Assembly (NCBI GenBank): GCA_021648425.1
Contig: JAKISV010000045.1
Span: 1-16,499, forward strand
From: Rhizobiaceae bacterium
GTDB lineage: Bacteria > Pseudomonadota > Alphaproteobacteria > Rhizobiales > Rhizobiaceae
Direction: 5' to 3'
Length of the DNA: 16,499 nt
Within the stretch, counting starts at the first letter, position 1, and each line of letters starts with the position of its first letter. Position numbers and translations under genes: made by a program. The notes beneath the pieces were generated by a model, which saw nothing but the letters and a program-made list of their open reading frames with translations, ran no database searches and was not told the origin of the DNA. Positions 1 through 7,581 of this stretch are shown here, piece by piece.

Positions 1-575
1 AGGGGGATTGCCTTAGAGAAGTTTTCGACAGCCTGAGCATGGCGGCCCTGGTTTTGGTAAATCAGGCCGCGCGAATGATAAGCGCGCGGGTTGGTGCTGC
101 CCAACTGAATTGCACGTTCAAAGTCACGCAAGGCTTCCTGCTCGCGGTTTGAGCGATAGTAAATTGTACCGCGGCCAATATAAGCTACATCGTAATTGGG
201 GTTAATCTTTAGTGCTCGGGAATAATCTTCTGCGGCACTTGCCGCATCTCCCATCTGGCGATAAATAAGCCCGCGATTGGCGTAGGCCTGATAGAATTGT
301 TGATTTAGCGCTATGGCGCGGGTGAAATCCGCAAGGGCTTCACGGTTTTTGCCGGCCCGGCCATAGGCAGAGCCCCGCACATTAAGGGCTTCCGCAGAAT
401 TGGGATTGTTCTTGATCACCATATTGAGTGAATCAATGTTGGATTTTGAACCCTGTTCGGGTTCAATGCTAATGGATTTTCCTAAATCAGAAGTCTGACA
501 GGCTGCCAGGAATAAAGGCAATGCGAGGACTATCAGCAGATTTTGAATGCAGTTTTGATATTTGGGCTTAGCCAT
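1..575 (-). CDS. TPR-repeat lipoprotein, partial (C-terminus beyond left edge)
   Basis: The minus-strand reading frame is open from an ATG at 575 to the window edge, giving 191 codons without a stop. It begins with a basic N-terminus (MAKPKYQN), a hydrophobic stretch (residues 12-24) and a lipobox LAAC with Cys26, so it is a predicted lipoprotein. After a low-complexity linker, tetratricopeptide repeats run from about residue 53 to the edge. Recognisable units carry the A/G-Y/F spacing and end in -ALKINPN, -AIQLGSTN and -SKAIP. TPR lipoproteins serve as protein-interaction scaffolds at the outer membrane; no specific partner can be read from the sequence. It lies downstream of rpsU on the same strand with a 118-base gap and no clear terminator between them, so cotranscription is possible. 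The lipoprotein and TPR calls are firm; the biological role is unknown. Confidence 0.85.
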   Translation of the reverse strand, partial: MAKPKYQNCIQNLLIVLALPLFLAACQTSDLGKSISIEPEQGSKSNIDSLNMVIKNNPNSAEALNVRGSAYGRAGKNREALADFTRAIALNQQFYQAYANRGLIYRQMGDAASAAEDYSRALKINPNYDVAYIGRGTIYYRSNREQEALRDFERAIQLGSTNPRAYHSRGLIYQNQGRHAQAVENFSKAIP

Positions 576-693
576 ATAATTGTTGCATCCGGCATCTAGG
601 CAAGAATGAAATTATCCTCACCTGAAACTAGCAATAAAACCGGCAGAAGTTAGGCGCAGTTTATATGCGGCAAATTATTCTTCTAAACAGGTA

Positions 694-915
694 TTAGCGA
701 CCTTTTTGAGGAATAAGGCCTTCACGCTGAGCTTTTTTTCTGGCGAGTTTGCGGGCCCGGCGAATAGCTTCGGCTTTTTCACGGGCGCGTTTTTCAGAAG
801 GTTTTTCGTAAAAGTTCCGCAATTTCATTTCGCGGAATACACCCTCACGCTGGAGCTTCTTTTTCAGGGCTCTGAGCGCCTGATCAACATTGTTATCACG
901 GACAAGTACTTGCAC
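694..915 (-). CDS. rpsU: 30S ribosomal protein bS21
   Basis: The 73-residue, strongly basic product begins MQVLVRDNNVDQALRALKKK, the family N-terminus, followed by the FREMKLRNFYEKPSEKR core and a Lys/Arg-rich tail. Length and composition match bacterial S21, a small-subunit protein near the anti-Shine-Dalgarno end of 16S rRNA that helps initiation. The start codon is GTG (915-913). The upstream ribosome-binding signal is weak: only a CGGAAA-like purine run. A 5-bp hairpin (TTCGA-TTAG-TCGAA, 946-959) lies 31-44 bases ahead of the start, so the leader may be regulated, but that is speculation. It follows purK on the same strand at about 200 bases distance and is probably transcribed separately. 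Confidence 0.96.
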   Translation of the reverse strand: MQVLVRDNNVDQALRALKKKLQREGVFREMKLRNFYEKPSEKRAREKAEAIRRARKLARKKAQREGLIPQKGR

Positions 916-1118
916 GTTTGATTTCCGATTCTGTTCTTTAATAAATTCGATTAGTCGAAACGGCGATTTTGATCTGAATTTGACGCAAAAGCCATCACGC
1001 TCGCGATGCTCGTCACCGCCAAGTGGTTTTTTCTAGCAAAACACCCGGCACTTGTCCAGCATGGTTAGTGATGATGAGGATATTTTTTTATTGCGGATAT
1101 TTGCGACAAAGGCGGTAG
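916..1118. other. Intergenic region between purK and rpsU
   Basis: This stretch of 203 bases has no credible ORF. It should hold the rpsU promoter and leader on the minus strand. The only structure I see is the short TTCGA/TCGAA hairpin at 946-959. No convincing intrinsic terminator for purK is visible. Confidence 0.5.
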
Positions 1119-2219
1119 TCAGGGCAGTTCTTTTGCAAAAATTGTTGTAAAGTGGCCCATTTTTCGCCCTGGGCGTATTTGTTGTTTGCCATAGTCGTGG
1201 GCCAAAATATCAGGATTGGCGAGGAGTGCTGGAATATTACTGATTTCTTCCCCGATCAGATTTTGCATGACGCAATCACTATGACGGGCTGTTGAACCAA
1301 GTTTCAAGCCGCTGATTGCACGGATATGTTGTTCAAACTGCGAGACCAGGCAGGCAGCTTCTGTCCAGTGGCCGGAATTGTGTACCCTTGGGGCAAATTC
1401 GTTGATGAGTAATTCACCGGATTTGGTGACAAAAAATTCCACACCGATGACGCCTACATAATCCAGTTTTGCCATTAAAGCAGCGGTTTGGGTTTTGGCC
1501 GCCTCAATAATGGGTTCTGCCAGATCGCATGGAAGTGTTGAACTGATGAGAATGCCGTTCAGGTGAACATTGCGGGCAGGGTCGTAACAGGCGGTATTTC
1601 CATCGCGGTCGCGTGCGCCAATTATTGATATCTCACATTCAAAATCCACCATCTCTTCAAGGATGCAATCAACTTCAAGAAGGTCATTAATTTCGTTGGA
1701 TTGATGTTTGTGATAGTTATCGCCCAGTTTAATTTGGCCTTTGCCATCATAGCCCATGCGCCGGGTTTTCATGATCGCAGGCAGTCCAATGGCTTTTGTG
1801 GCATTTTCCATTTCTGATGGATTGGCGACCGGGATATATTGAGCAGTTTTTAATCCTGCTGACTGGATAAAACGCTTTTCGTGCAGGCGGTCCTGGCTGA
1901 TTTCGAGGGCCAGGGGCGGTGGGTAAATAGCGCAGGTATTCTGGATTGTTTTTGCGCTTGCAACCGGGACATTTTCAAATTCATAGGTAACTACTGAACA
2001 AAGTCCGGCCAGCTCGATTAGCGCAGCTTCATCATCATACTTAGCGACAATCTGGTGGTTGGCAAATTGAGCGGCAGGGCAATTTACTGCCGGGTCGAGA
2101 ATGATGGTGGAAAAACCCAGGCGACCGGCTGCCAGGCCAAGCATTCTGGCCAACTGACCGCCACCCAGAATGCCTATCGTTTTTTCTTTGAGGAATGGAA
2201 ATTCTGTGGTTTGCGCCAT
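1119..2219 (-). CDS. purK: N5-carboxyaminoimidazole ribonucleotide synthetase (PurK)
   Basis: The 366-residue ATP-grasp enzyme uses ATP and bicarbonate to carboxylate AIR to N5-CAIR in de novo purine synthesis. The sequence shows the family N-terminal motif GILGGGQLARMLGLAA (16-31), TYEFENVP (78-85), the ATP-grasp loop KTRRMGYDGKGQ (151-162), the EEMVDFECEISII strand (188-200), and NEFAPRVHNSGHWTEAAC (273-290), which carries metal-binding and substrate residues. Length is normal for the family (about 355-380). The ATG at 2219 is followed immediately by family-typical sequence. It lies 8 bases after the purE stop, so the two form a purE-purK operon with likely translational coupling; no strong Shine-Dalgarno sequence is present before purK itself. 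The stop is TGA at 1121-1119. Confidence 0.97.
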   Translation of the reverse strand: MAQTTEFPFLKEKTIGILGGGQLARMLGLAAGRLGFSTIILDPAVNCPAAQFANHQIVAKYDDEAALIELAGLCSVVTYEFENVPVASAKTIQNTCAIYPPPLALEISQDRLHEKRFIQSAGLKTAQYIPVANPSEMENATKAIGLPAIMKTRRMGYDGKGQIKLGDNYHKHQSNEINDLLEVDCILEEMVDFECEISIIGARDRDGNTACYDPARNVHLNGILISSTLPCDLAEPIIEAAKTQTAALMAKLDYVGVIGVEFFVTKSGELLINEFAPRVHNSGHWTEAACLVSQFEQHIRAISGLKLGSTARHSDCVMQNLIGEEISNIPALLANPDILAHDYGKQQIRPGRKMGHFTTIFAKELP

Positions 2220-2227
2220 ATTGCTAA

Positions 2228-2719
2228 TCAGTCTTTTGGCTCTAGGGCAACATTATCGCTTTGTGCGGTGCGCCATGCATCGAGGGCGTTGGCTATGTTT
2301 TTGTCGTTAAGCGCCAATATTGCTGCGGCCATTAAGGCGGCGTTTATTGCACCGGCCTTGCCTATTGCCAGGGTGCCGACGGGAATACCGGCGGGCATTT
2401 GTACAATTGATAAAAGGCTGTCGCGACCGGAAAGGGCCTTTGATTGAACCGGTACTCCAAGAACAGGCAATGGCGACATGGCAGCGGTCATGCCGGGCAG
2501 ATGTGCAGCGCCTCCTGCGCCTGCAATAATGACTTTGAAACCGTTTTCGCGCGCTGTTGTCGCAAATTGTGATAGTCTGTCGGGAGTTCTGTGGGCGGAA
2601 ATAATCTTGCAGGAATGGTCAATATTCAGCTCTTTGAGTGTATTGGCGGCATGTTTCATGGTTTCCCAGTCGGATTGGCTGCCCATGATAATTGCAACCG
2701 ATGGATTATCTTTGTTCAT
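2228..2719 (-). CDS. purE: N5-carboxyaminoimidazole ribonucleotide mutase (PurE)
   Basis: The 163-residue class I PurE converts N5-CAIR to CAIR, the step after PurK, and is usually an octamer. Visible signatures are IIMGSQSDWETMKHA (10-24, phosphate-binding loop), SAHRTPDR (41-48), and the GAGGAAHLPGM and GVPVQSKALSGRDSLLSIVQMP segments that line the active site. The frame stays open upstream to 2866, but the product starts at the ATG at 2719. That gives the normal family length and places GGAA about 8 bases upstream, whereas the upstream extension (SNSFRLQPSNQQ...) is not PurE-like. It is first gene of the purE-purK pair and divergent from the YdcH-like gene, so 2720-2938 must contain both promoters. 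Confidence 0.97.
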   Translation of the reverse strand: MNKDNPSVAIIMGSQSDWETMKHAANTLKELNIDHSCKIISAHRTPDRLSQFATTARENGFKVIIAGAGGAAHLPGMTAAMSPLPVLGVPVQSKALSGRDSLLSIVQMPAGIPVGTLAIGKAGAINAALMAAAILALNDKNIANALDAWRTAQSDNVALEPKD

Positions 2720-2938
2720 TTCACTGTTCCAAGTGACGCGATGATTCGTTTTGCACTGATTTGTTCTATGGGGCCTGTGGAAAAGTGCAGGATAATGTTC
2801 ACTATTCACAGGGTGACAAAAAATTGCCTGCTGATTTGATGGTTGTAGCCGGAATGAGTTCGACAATCATCCTAATTTATGATTCACTTTCATTTATCGA
2901 CAATTATTCGCAACCAGACAGATAAAGGGTGTTGAAAT

Positions 2939-3118
2939 ATGGCAATCGAAACTCACATTCAGCAATTAGAAGAAAAGCACAAAGAACTCGATTCGGTTCT
3001 TGGGCAGATGCTTAATCAACCAAGCGCCTGCGATGTGGAAATCGCTGATGTGAAACGCCAGAAACTTCAGATAAAAGACCGGATATCCAGGCTGCGAACT
3101 GATGATGGTCTGAATTAA
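2939..3118 (+). CDS. YdcH-like small coiled-coil protein (DUF465 family)
   Basis: This short gene encodes 59 residues from ATG 2939 to TAA 3116-3118. The sequence is MAIETHIQQLEEKHKELD, then a heptad-like helix, a short break around NQPSACD, and a second basic helix (VKRQKLQIKDRISRLR). This two-helix hairpin with a DxxKRQKLxIKDRI core is the DUF465/YdcH pattern, widespread in alphaproteobacteria and often present in several copies. Its function is not established; the proteins are small, cytoplasmic and probably oligomeric. A good ribosome-binding site (AAAGG at 2924-2928, about 10 bases upstream) supports the start. It stands divergent to purE and 85 bases ahead of the ThiE-like gene. Confidence 0.85.
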   Translation: MAIETHIQQLEEKHKELDSVLGQMLNQPSACDVEIADVKRQKLQIKDRISRLRTDDGLN

Positions 3119-3203
3119 TTCCATTTTTGCAGGTTGATTTCCCGGTGCGGGCATGGCCAATTGTTTTTTTGGCGTTATGTCGTAAAAAATCCGTGGAATA
3201 TAT

Positions 3204-3887
3204 TTGTTGAATACCGATTCAGTTAACCGCTGCCGCCTGATATTGGCACTGCCATTGATAAATGATGCCGCCTCGTTGCTAAAGCAGGCGCTTGATGCTG
3301 GTGATGTGGCCTGTGTGATTATTGTTGCCCATGAAATGGGTGCCCACGAAATGGGTGTCAACGAAACGGGAGAACGCGAATTTCTTGAACATTGTAAAAC
3401 ACTGATTGCTATTACCCGGCAATATGATGTTGCAGCGATTGTGGCAGGCGATACACGAATTGCCGGACGCGCTGAGGCCGATGGTTATCTGATAGAAAAT
3501 GGACTGGATGCGCTTAAAGATGCGGTTGCCCGTTTTTCGCCACAGAAAATTGTAGGATATGGTGGAGTGCGTGAACGCCACGTAGCGCTTGAGGCGGGGG
3601 AACTTAATCCTGATTTCATGTTTTTTGGCGCTTTGGACAAAGATATTCGTAGTGAACCGCATAAAAAAAACCTGAAACTTGCAAATTGGTGGGCGCAGTT
3701 GATCGAAATTCCCTGTGCGGTTATGGGTGGAAACAGCCTGGAAAGCGCCATTGATGTGGCCATGAGTGGCGCGGAATTTGTGATTTTAAGCAAAGCGGTG
3801 TTTCACCATGAAGGGGGAACGGGCGAAGCGGTTATCAAGGCAAATAAATATCTGGATGAATTTGGCCCGAAATTCGATGAAGAATAA
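3204..3887 (+). CDS. ThiE-like (thiamine-phosphate-synthase-fold) protein, probably divergent
   Basis: The 227-residue protein has the TIM-barrel layout of thiamine phosphate synthase/TenI: RLILALPL (strand 1), VACVIIV (strand 2), DVAAIVAGD, EADGYLIEN, KIVGYGG, NPDFMFFGAL, and a C-terminal phosphate-binding end (MGGNSLESAIDVAMSGAEFVILSKAVF). The frame has a stop at 3183 and no ATG before TTG 3204 (or TTG 3207), so the start is TTG; GGAA lies just upstream. Several catalytic signatures of true ThiE are absent: the usual HLGQ after ADG is YLIEN, and no GP-x-x-x-T-x-x-K segment follows strand 6. Residues 42-56 are three tandem five-residue units. I infer a paralogue that may not make thiamine phosphate. 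The 3' end overlaps the Sel1 gene by 11 bases, indicating an operon. Automatic annotation would call it thiE. Confidence 0.8.
   Translation: MLNTDSVNRCRLILALPLINDAASLLKQALDAGDVACVIIVAHEMGAHEMGVNETGEREFLEHCKTLIAITRQYDVAAIVAGDTRIAGRAEADGYLIENGLDALKDAVARFSPQKIVGYGGVRERHVALEAGELNPDFMFFGALDKDIRSEPHKKNLKLANWWAQLIEIPCAVMGGNSLESAIDVAMSGAEFVILSKAVFHHEGGTGEAVIKANKYLDEFGPKFDEE
3327..3371 (+). repeat. Three tandem 15-base units inside the ThiE-like gene
   Basis: Units at 3327-3341, 3342-3356 and 3357-3371 encode AHEMG, AHEMG and VNETG in frame. The first two differ by one silent base; the third has diverged. They sit directly after barrel strand 2, where ThiE normally has its substrate-contacting loop. 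Confidence 0.9.
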
Positions 3888-4917
3888 GCCTCTAAAGCTG
3901 ATATTGGTTTTATGTGCAACCGTGCAACTGAGCTTTTCATCATTGGTGATGGCGCAGACGCCAAATCTTCCTGCAGCTCCGCTAGAAAACAAAAAAAATG
4001 CACCCCCTGAATTAACACAAGAACAGATAAATTCCCGCATATTTGGCAATTCATCTGATGGGGAGAAAAATAAATCCAGCAATAAAAAACCTGACTTGGC
4101 CTATGGGGCTTTTCAGCGTGGCTATTACCTGACGGCCTTTAAATATGCGCTGCCTTTGGCCAAACTTGGGGACCCGGCGGCGCAGACGTTGATTGGTGAA
4201 TTGTATGATAAAGGGCTTGGCATCAAGCTTGATAAAAAAGAAGCCACTTTATGGTATAAGTTTGCAGCTCAAAATGGTTCACGTGAGGCGCAGTTTTCCT
4301 ATGCATTGAAATTGCTGGAAGGAAAATATGTTACGCAGGACAAAAAAGCGGCGCGTGAATTATTGAAGAGTTCGGCGGATGCCGGTCATTCCGTTGCCCA
4401 GTTTAACTATGCCCAGATTATTGTCGATGAACGACCCACATCACGGGGGTTTGAAATAGCGCTGGGCTATTATGAGAAAGCTGCCAACAGTGGTGTTGCA
4501 GATGCATATTTTGCCATGGCGCAGATTTATGCTCGCGGGATTGGCGCAAAAGGCCCCGATGAGGTTAAAGCGCGCGAACTGCTGGTCAAGGCGGCACGCA
4601 ACGGTGTTGATAATGCGCAGATTGAACTGGCAATCTGGCTGGCCAATGGACGCGGCGGCGACAAGGATTTGAAAGGGGCGCTGGCCTGGTTCAAAATTGC
4701 TGCCACCCGAGGCAATGTCATTGCCCAAAACCGGCTGGCACGTATGCTTGCCCTGGGTATGGGAACAAAGGTGCAGCCTGCCGAGGCGGCAAAATGGTAT
4801 GTGCTGGCGCGCAGACGGGGCCTCAAAGATTCGATGCTGGATGATTTTTTTACCAGTCTTGAACCCGGTATTCGCAAACAGGCGCTGGATGCGGCCAATC
4901 GCTGGCCGGCGGGGTAG
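3877..4917 (+). CDS. Secreted Sel1-repeat protein
   Basis: This is a 346-residue protein with an N-terminal signal peptide (MKNKPLKLILVLCATVQLSF..., likely cleaved after VMA at residue 26), so it should be periplasmic. From about residue 80 to 320 there are roughly six to seven Sel1-type TPR repeats, for example GDPAAQTLIGELYDKGLGI, GSREAQFSYALKLLEGKYV, GHSVAQFNYAQIIV, GVADAYFAMAQIYARGIG, GVDNAQIELAIWLANGRGG and GNVIAQNRLARMLALGMG. Each begins with a small residue and is followed by A..WY/YY helices. Sel1 proteins are interaction scaffolds, often in envelope stress or cell-envelope complexes; the partner here is unknown. The reading frame is open from 3808, but the ATG at 3877 is chosen because it starts the signal peptide. 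It overlaps the upstream ThiE-like gene by 11 bases, so translation is probably coupled. Confidence 0.85.
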   Translation: MKNKPLKLILVLCATVQLSFSSLVMAQTPNLPAAPLENKKNAPPELTQEQINSRIFGNSSDGEKNKSSNKKPDLAYGAFQRGYYLTAFKYALPLAKLGDPAAQTLIGELYDKGLGIKLDKKEATLWYKFAAQNGSREAQFSYALKLLEGKYVTQDKKAARELLKSSADAGHSVAQFNYAQIIVDERPTSRGFEIALGYYEKAANSGVADAYFAMAQIYARGIGAKGPDEVKARELLVKAARNGVDNAQIELAIWLANGRGGDKDLKGALAWFKIAATRGNVIAQNRLARMLALGMGTKVQPAEAAKWYVLARRRGLKDSMLDDFFTSLEPGIRKQALDAANRWPAG

Positions 4918-5014
4918 GGCACTTGCAACCACGGTGGTTTTATGTTCATGAGACATGATAAGAGTTTCACCGGTAATTTGCCCACTTTGAAGTGAGGCGG
5001 GGTAGTGATGTGCG

Positions 5015-5578
5015 ATGAGAATAAATGGTAATGAAATCAAGCCTGGCAATATTATTGAACATAAAAACAGCCTTTGGGTTGCGGTAAAATCTAATGCCGT
5101 GAAGCCGGGCAAGGGCGGGGCGTTTAATCAGGTTGAGCTCAAGAATCTGCTCGACGGCTCAAAATTGAATGAGCGTTTTCGGGCAACGGAAAATGTAGAA
5201 AAAATTCGTCTTGAACAAAAAGACTTCCAGTTCCTGTATGAAGAAGGCGATGCGCTGGTTTTTATGGATCTTGAAAATTACGAGCAGTTGCAGTTGCAAA
5301 AGGATTTTGTCGGTGAACGCGCCGCTTTTCTTCAAGACGGAATGAATGTTACTGTTGAAATATATGAAGAACGCCCAATTGGTATACGTTTACCTGAACA
5401 AGTGACACTTGAAATTGCTGAAGCGGAGCCGGTAGTGAAAGGGCAGACTGCCACATCGTCTTATAAACCTGCCACTATGGAAAACGGTATCAGGGTGATG
5501 GTGCCCCAATTTATCTCGGCTGGAGAAAAAATTGTGGTCGATACAACTGAACTGACCTATCTGCGCCGTGCAGATTAA
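5015..5578 (+). CDS. efp: Translation elongation factor P
   Basis: The 187-residue EF-P rescues ribosomes stalled at polyproline stretches. The three-domain pattern is complete: the N-terminal KOW-like domain MRINGNEIKPGNIIEHKNSL with the tip loop VKPGKGGAFNQVELKNL, the OB domain around EGDALVFMDLENYEQLQL, and the C-terminal domain ending GIRVMVPQFISAGEKIVVDTTELTYLRRAD. The tip residue is Lys33 (PGKGG), the type modified by beta-lysylation (EpmA/EpmB) in other bacteria; no modifying enzyme is encoded in this window. It starts at ATG 5015 after a GAGGCGGGG purine run. The gap of 97 bases after the Sel1 gene contains only a weak hairpin (4927-4941), so read-through from upstream is possible. 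Confidence 0.97.
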   Translation: MRINGNEIKPGNIIEHKNSLWVAVKSNAVKPGKGGAFNQVELKNLLDGSKLNERFRATENVEKIRLEQKDFQFLYEEGDALVFMDLENYEQLQLQKDFVGERAAFLQDGMNVTVEIYEERPIGIRLPEQVTLEIAEAEPVVKGQTATSSYKPATMENGIRVMVPQFISAGEKIVVDTTELTYLRRAD

Positions 5579-5615
5579 AATCAACTGAAAATTCTACCAG
5601 AGGATATACCCGATT

Positions 5616-6410
5616 ATGGCTCGTTCTGCTTTACTCAACGTGATGGTCCAGGCGGCCATGAAAGCCGGGCGAGGGCTGGTGCGCGATTTTGGCGAAGTTC
5701 AAAATTTACAGGTCTCAAGAAAAGGGCCTGCGGATTTTGTTTCCAATGCGGATTTGAAGGCTGAGAAAATTGTTTACGATGAACTCAAGGCGGCACGGCC
5801 TGATTATGGGTTTTTAATGGAAGAAGGTGGCGAAGAAAAAGGTGTTGATCCGCAACATCGCTGGATTATAGATCCGCTTGATGGCACCACCAATTTTTTA
5901 CATGGCATCCCGTTTTTTGCGGTCTCTATAGCGCTGGAGCGTGATGGGCATATTGTGGCGGGAGTTGTGTATAACCCTGCTCTTGACGAATTATATGCGG
6001 CCGAAAGAGGGACGGGTGCTTTCCTCAACGACAGGCGTATGCGGGTGGCAGGGCGAAGTGTTCTTCATGAATCGGTAATCGGAACCGGCATTCCATTTCT
6101 AGGGCATGGGGACCATGAACGCCACATGCGTGAGCAAATGGCAGTGATGGGCAATGTAGCAGGAATTCGTCGACCCGGGGCGGCATCGCTGGATCTGGCA
6201 TTTGTTGCTGCTGGTCGTTTTGACGGGTTTTGGGAACACGACCTTAAAGCCTGGGATATGGCAGCGGGCATCATTCTAATCCGGGAATCGGGCGGCCTGG
6301 TGAGCGATCTGGATGACAATCAAAACATGTTTGATACCGGCAATATTGTCACGGGAAATGAAAAAATTCACCGCGAGTTGATGCGCATGGTGAATGGTGC
6401 GAGTAATTAA
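5616..6410 (+). CDS. Inositol monophosphatase family protein (SuhB-like)
   Basis: The 264-residue Mg-dependent, Li-sensitive phosphatase family member carries all metal-site motifs: MEEGGEE (68-74, metal-binding Glu), WIIDPLDGTTNFLHG (83-97, Asp86 and Asp89 with the GTT loop), and LKAWDMAAG (210-218, Asp214). The likely substrate is inositol-1-phosphate or a related sugar phosphate; SuhB homologues can also act in rRNA antitermination, which sequence alone cannot decide. A strong ribosome-binding site (AGAGGA, about 10 bases upstream) supports ATG 5616. It is 37 bases after efp, so efp and this gene probably form an operon that ends at the hairpin terminator just downstream. Confidence 0.92.
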   Translation: MARSALLNVMVQAAMKAGRGLVRDFGEVQNLQVSRKGPADFVSNADLKAEKIVYDELKAARPDYGFLMEEGGEEKGVDPQHRWIIDPLDGTTNFLHGIPFFAVSIALERDGHIVAGVVYNPALDELYAAERGTGAFLNDRRMRVAGRSVLHESVIGTGIPFLGHGDHERHMREQMAVMGNVAGIRRPGAASLDLAFVAAGRFDGFWEHDLKAWDMAAGIILIRESGGLVSDLDDNQNMFDTGNIVTGNEKIHRELMRMVNGASN

Positions 6411-6416
6411 TTGTCT

Positions 6417-6443
6417 CCAGGCAATTCGTAATTGCCGGTTTTT
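6417..6443 (+). terminator. Rho-independent terminator after the inositol-phosphatase gene
   Basis: A perfect 7-bp stem (GGCAATT, 6420-6426, with AATTGCC, 6430-6436; loop CGT) can be extended by CC/GG around a bulged A. It is followed by TTTTT at 6439-6443 and a second T-rich run. It starts 7 bases after the stop codon and closes the efp transcription unit. Confidence 0.8.
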
Positions 6444-6557
6444 CATATTTTTTGGCTAAACCCATAAATTAGCTCCATTGTGTTTGTATTTCGCGTGGGG
6501 TAATTTATCGCAAGCTTGATACAGGCGCGTTGGATGTGGAATATTTAGGAGACGGAA

Positions 6558-7556
6558 TTGGCCAGAACTTTTGATCCCTACCGGTTGACCAGCCCCAGAG
6601 TATTTTTGCTTATCATGGTCATTTTTCTGACTATTTTCAGTTTTCTGGCAGCGATATTATATCGGCAGATTTCTGATGCATTCGCAACCAATCCAGGGCT
6701 TAACGGGCTTATTTTGGGTGTGCTTGTGATTGGCATATTGCTGGCACTATTGCAGGTGATGCGACTGATGCCGGAAGTATCCTGGGTTAATTCTTTTCGC
6801 GAAGGTAATCTTGAACTGGAAAGCAGGCGTGAGCCTGTGCTGCTGGCGCCGATGAAGGCGTTGCTTGGCCAGAGCGGGCAGAATATGTCATTGACGACGG
6901 GCTCAATGCGTTCAATTCTGGATTCTATTGGAACCAGGCTCGATGAAGCGCGGGATATTTCGCGTTATTTGATCGGTCTGCTGGTTTTTCTTGGGCTGCT
7001 TGGCACTTTCTGGGGGCTGCTGGGCACCATTGGGTCAATCGGAGATACCATTCAATCGCTTGATCCGGGTTCGGGGAGTACGAGTGATATTCTGGATTCA
7101 TTAAAAAGCGGTTTGAGTGCGCCGCTTGATGGAATGGGAACAGCTTTTTCATCTTCTTTGTTTGGTTTGTCGGGTTCTCTGGTACTTGGATTTCTGGATC
7201 TACAGGCGGGGCGGGCACAAAACCGGTTTTATACAGAACTGGAAAACTGGCTATCGACGGTAACTGATATGAATTCTGAGCTGGCCGTGGCTTCGGGTGG
7301 TGTGGGTGGAACAGCTGATGATATTCGCGTTCATCTGGAGAAACTCACCCAGAATATACAACAAGGTGGTGGTAGCCAGCGTGCAACTGCTGCCATGGCA
7401 TCACTGGCTGAAAGTATTCAAGGGTTGGTGCAGCATATGCGGGCTGATCAACAGAATATAAAGGCGCATATCGATCAGCAGGCCCGGCAACAAAAACAGC
7501 TGACCACTTTAATGAATAAGCTCGACAAGCATTTTGAGCGGACTTCAAAAAACTGA
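6558..7556 (+). CDS. MotA/TolQ/ExbB-like inner-membrane protein (ion-channel subunit)
   Basis: The 332-residue protein has four predicted membrane segments: about 15-35, 49-70, 138-158 (YLIGLLVFLGLLGTFWGLLGTI) and 192-214 (GMGTAFSSSLFGLSGSLVLGF). The last two with their Gly-rich GLLGTFWGLLGTI and PLDGMGTAFSSSLFGL motifs are the MotA/TolQ/ExbB signature. These proteins form the ring around a MotB/ExbD-type dimer and turn ion flow into movement. The Gln-rich C-terminal region (about 260-330) is predicted cytoplasmic and helical. TTG 6558 is the start: AGGAGA lies 6 bases upstream, and the only nearby in-frame ATG (6534) is blocked by a TAG. The OmpA-like partner follows after 25 bases. No flagellar, tol or exb genes are nearby, so the machine driven is unknown. 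Confidence 0.82.
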   Translation: MARTFDPYRLTSPRVFLLIMVIFLTIFSFLAAILYRQISDAFATNPGLNGLILGVLVIGILLALLQVMRLMPEVSWVNSFREGNLELESRREPVLLAPMKALLGQSGQNMSLTTGSMRSILDSIGTRLDEARDISRYLIGLLVFLGLLGTFWGLLGTIGSIGDTIQSLDPGSGSTSDILDSLKSGLSAPLDGMGTAFSSSLFGLSGSLVLGFLDLQAGRAQNRFYTELENWLSTVTDMNSELAVASGGVGGTADDIRVHLEKLTQNIQQGGGSQRATAAMASLAESIQGLVQHMRADQQNIKAHIDQQARQQKQLTTLMNKLDKHFERTSKN

Positions 7557-7581
7557 GTTGATAATTTTACGGAGTATGTAA

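Noticed and set aside
2055..2447. Plus-strand open frame opposite purK/purE
   Set aside because: It is an antisense shadow of two certain genes, with no recognisable protein features.
2720..2938. Possible purine riboswitch or operator between purE and the YdcH-like gene
   Set aside because: I looked for paired elements and conserved junction motifs and saw none. The region probably holds only the two divergent promoters, which I cannot place with confidence.
3149..3178. GCCAA...TTGGC with a T-run ahead of the ThiE-like gene
   Set aside because: The T-run is in the loop, not after the stem, so it does not have the form of an intrinsic terminator.
4927..4941. Hairpin AACCA-CGG-TGGTT followed by a few T, after the Sel1-repeat gene
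   Set aside because: The stem is only 5 bp and the T-run is four or fewer bases. Too weak to list as a terminator.
4441..5112. Long minus-strand open frame across the Sel1 gene and the start of efp
   Set aside because: It is a shadow of Sel1 and efp coding sequence; the product has no domain and uses unnatural codons.
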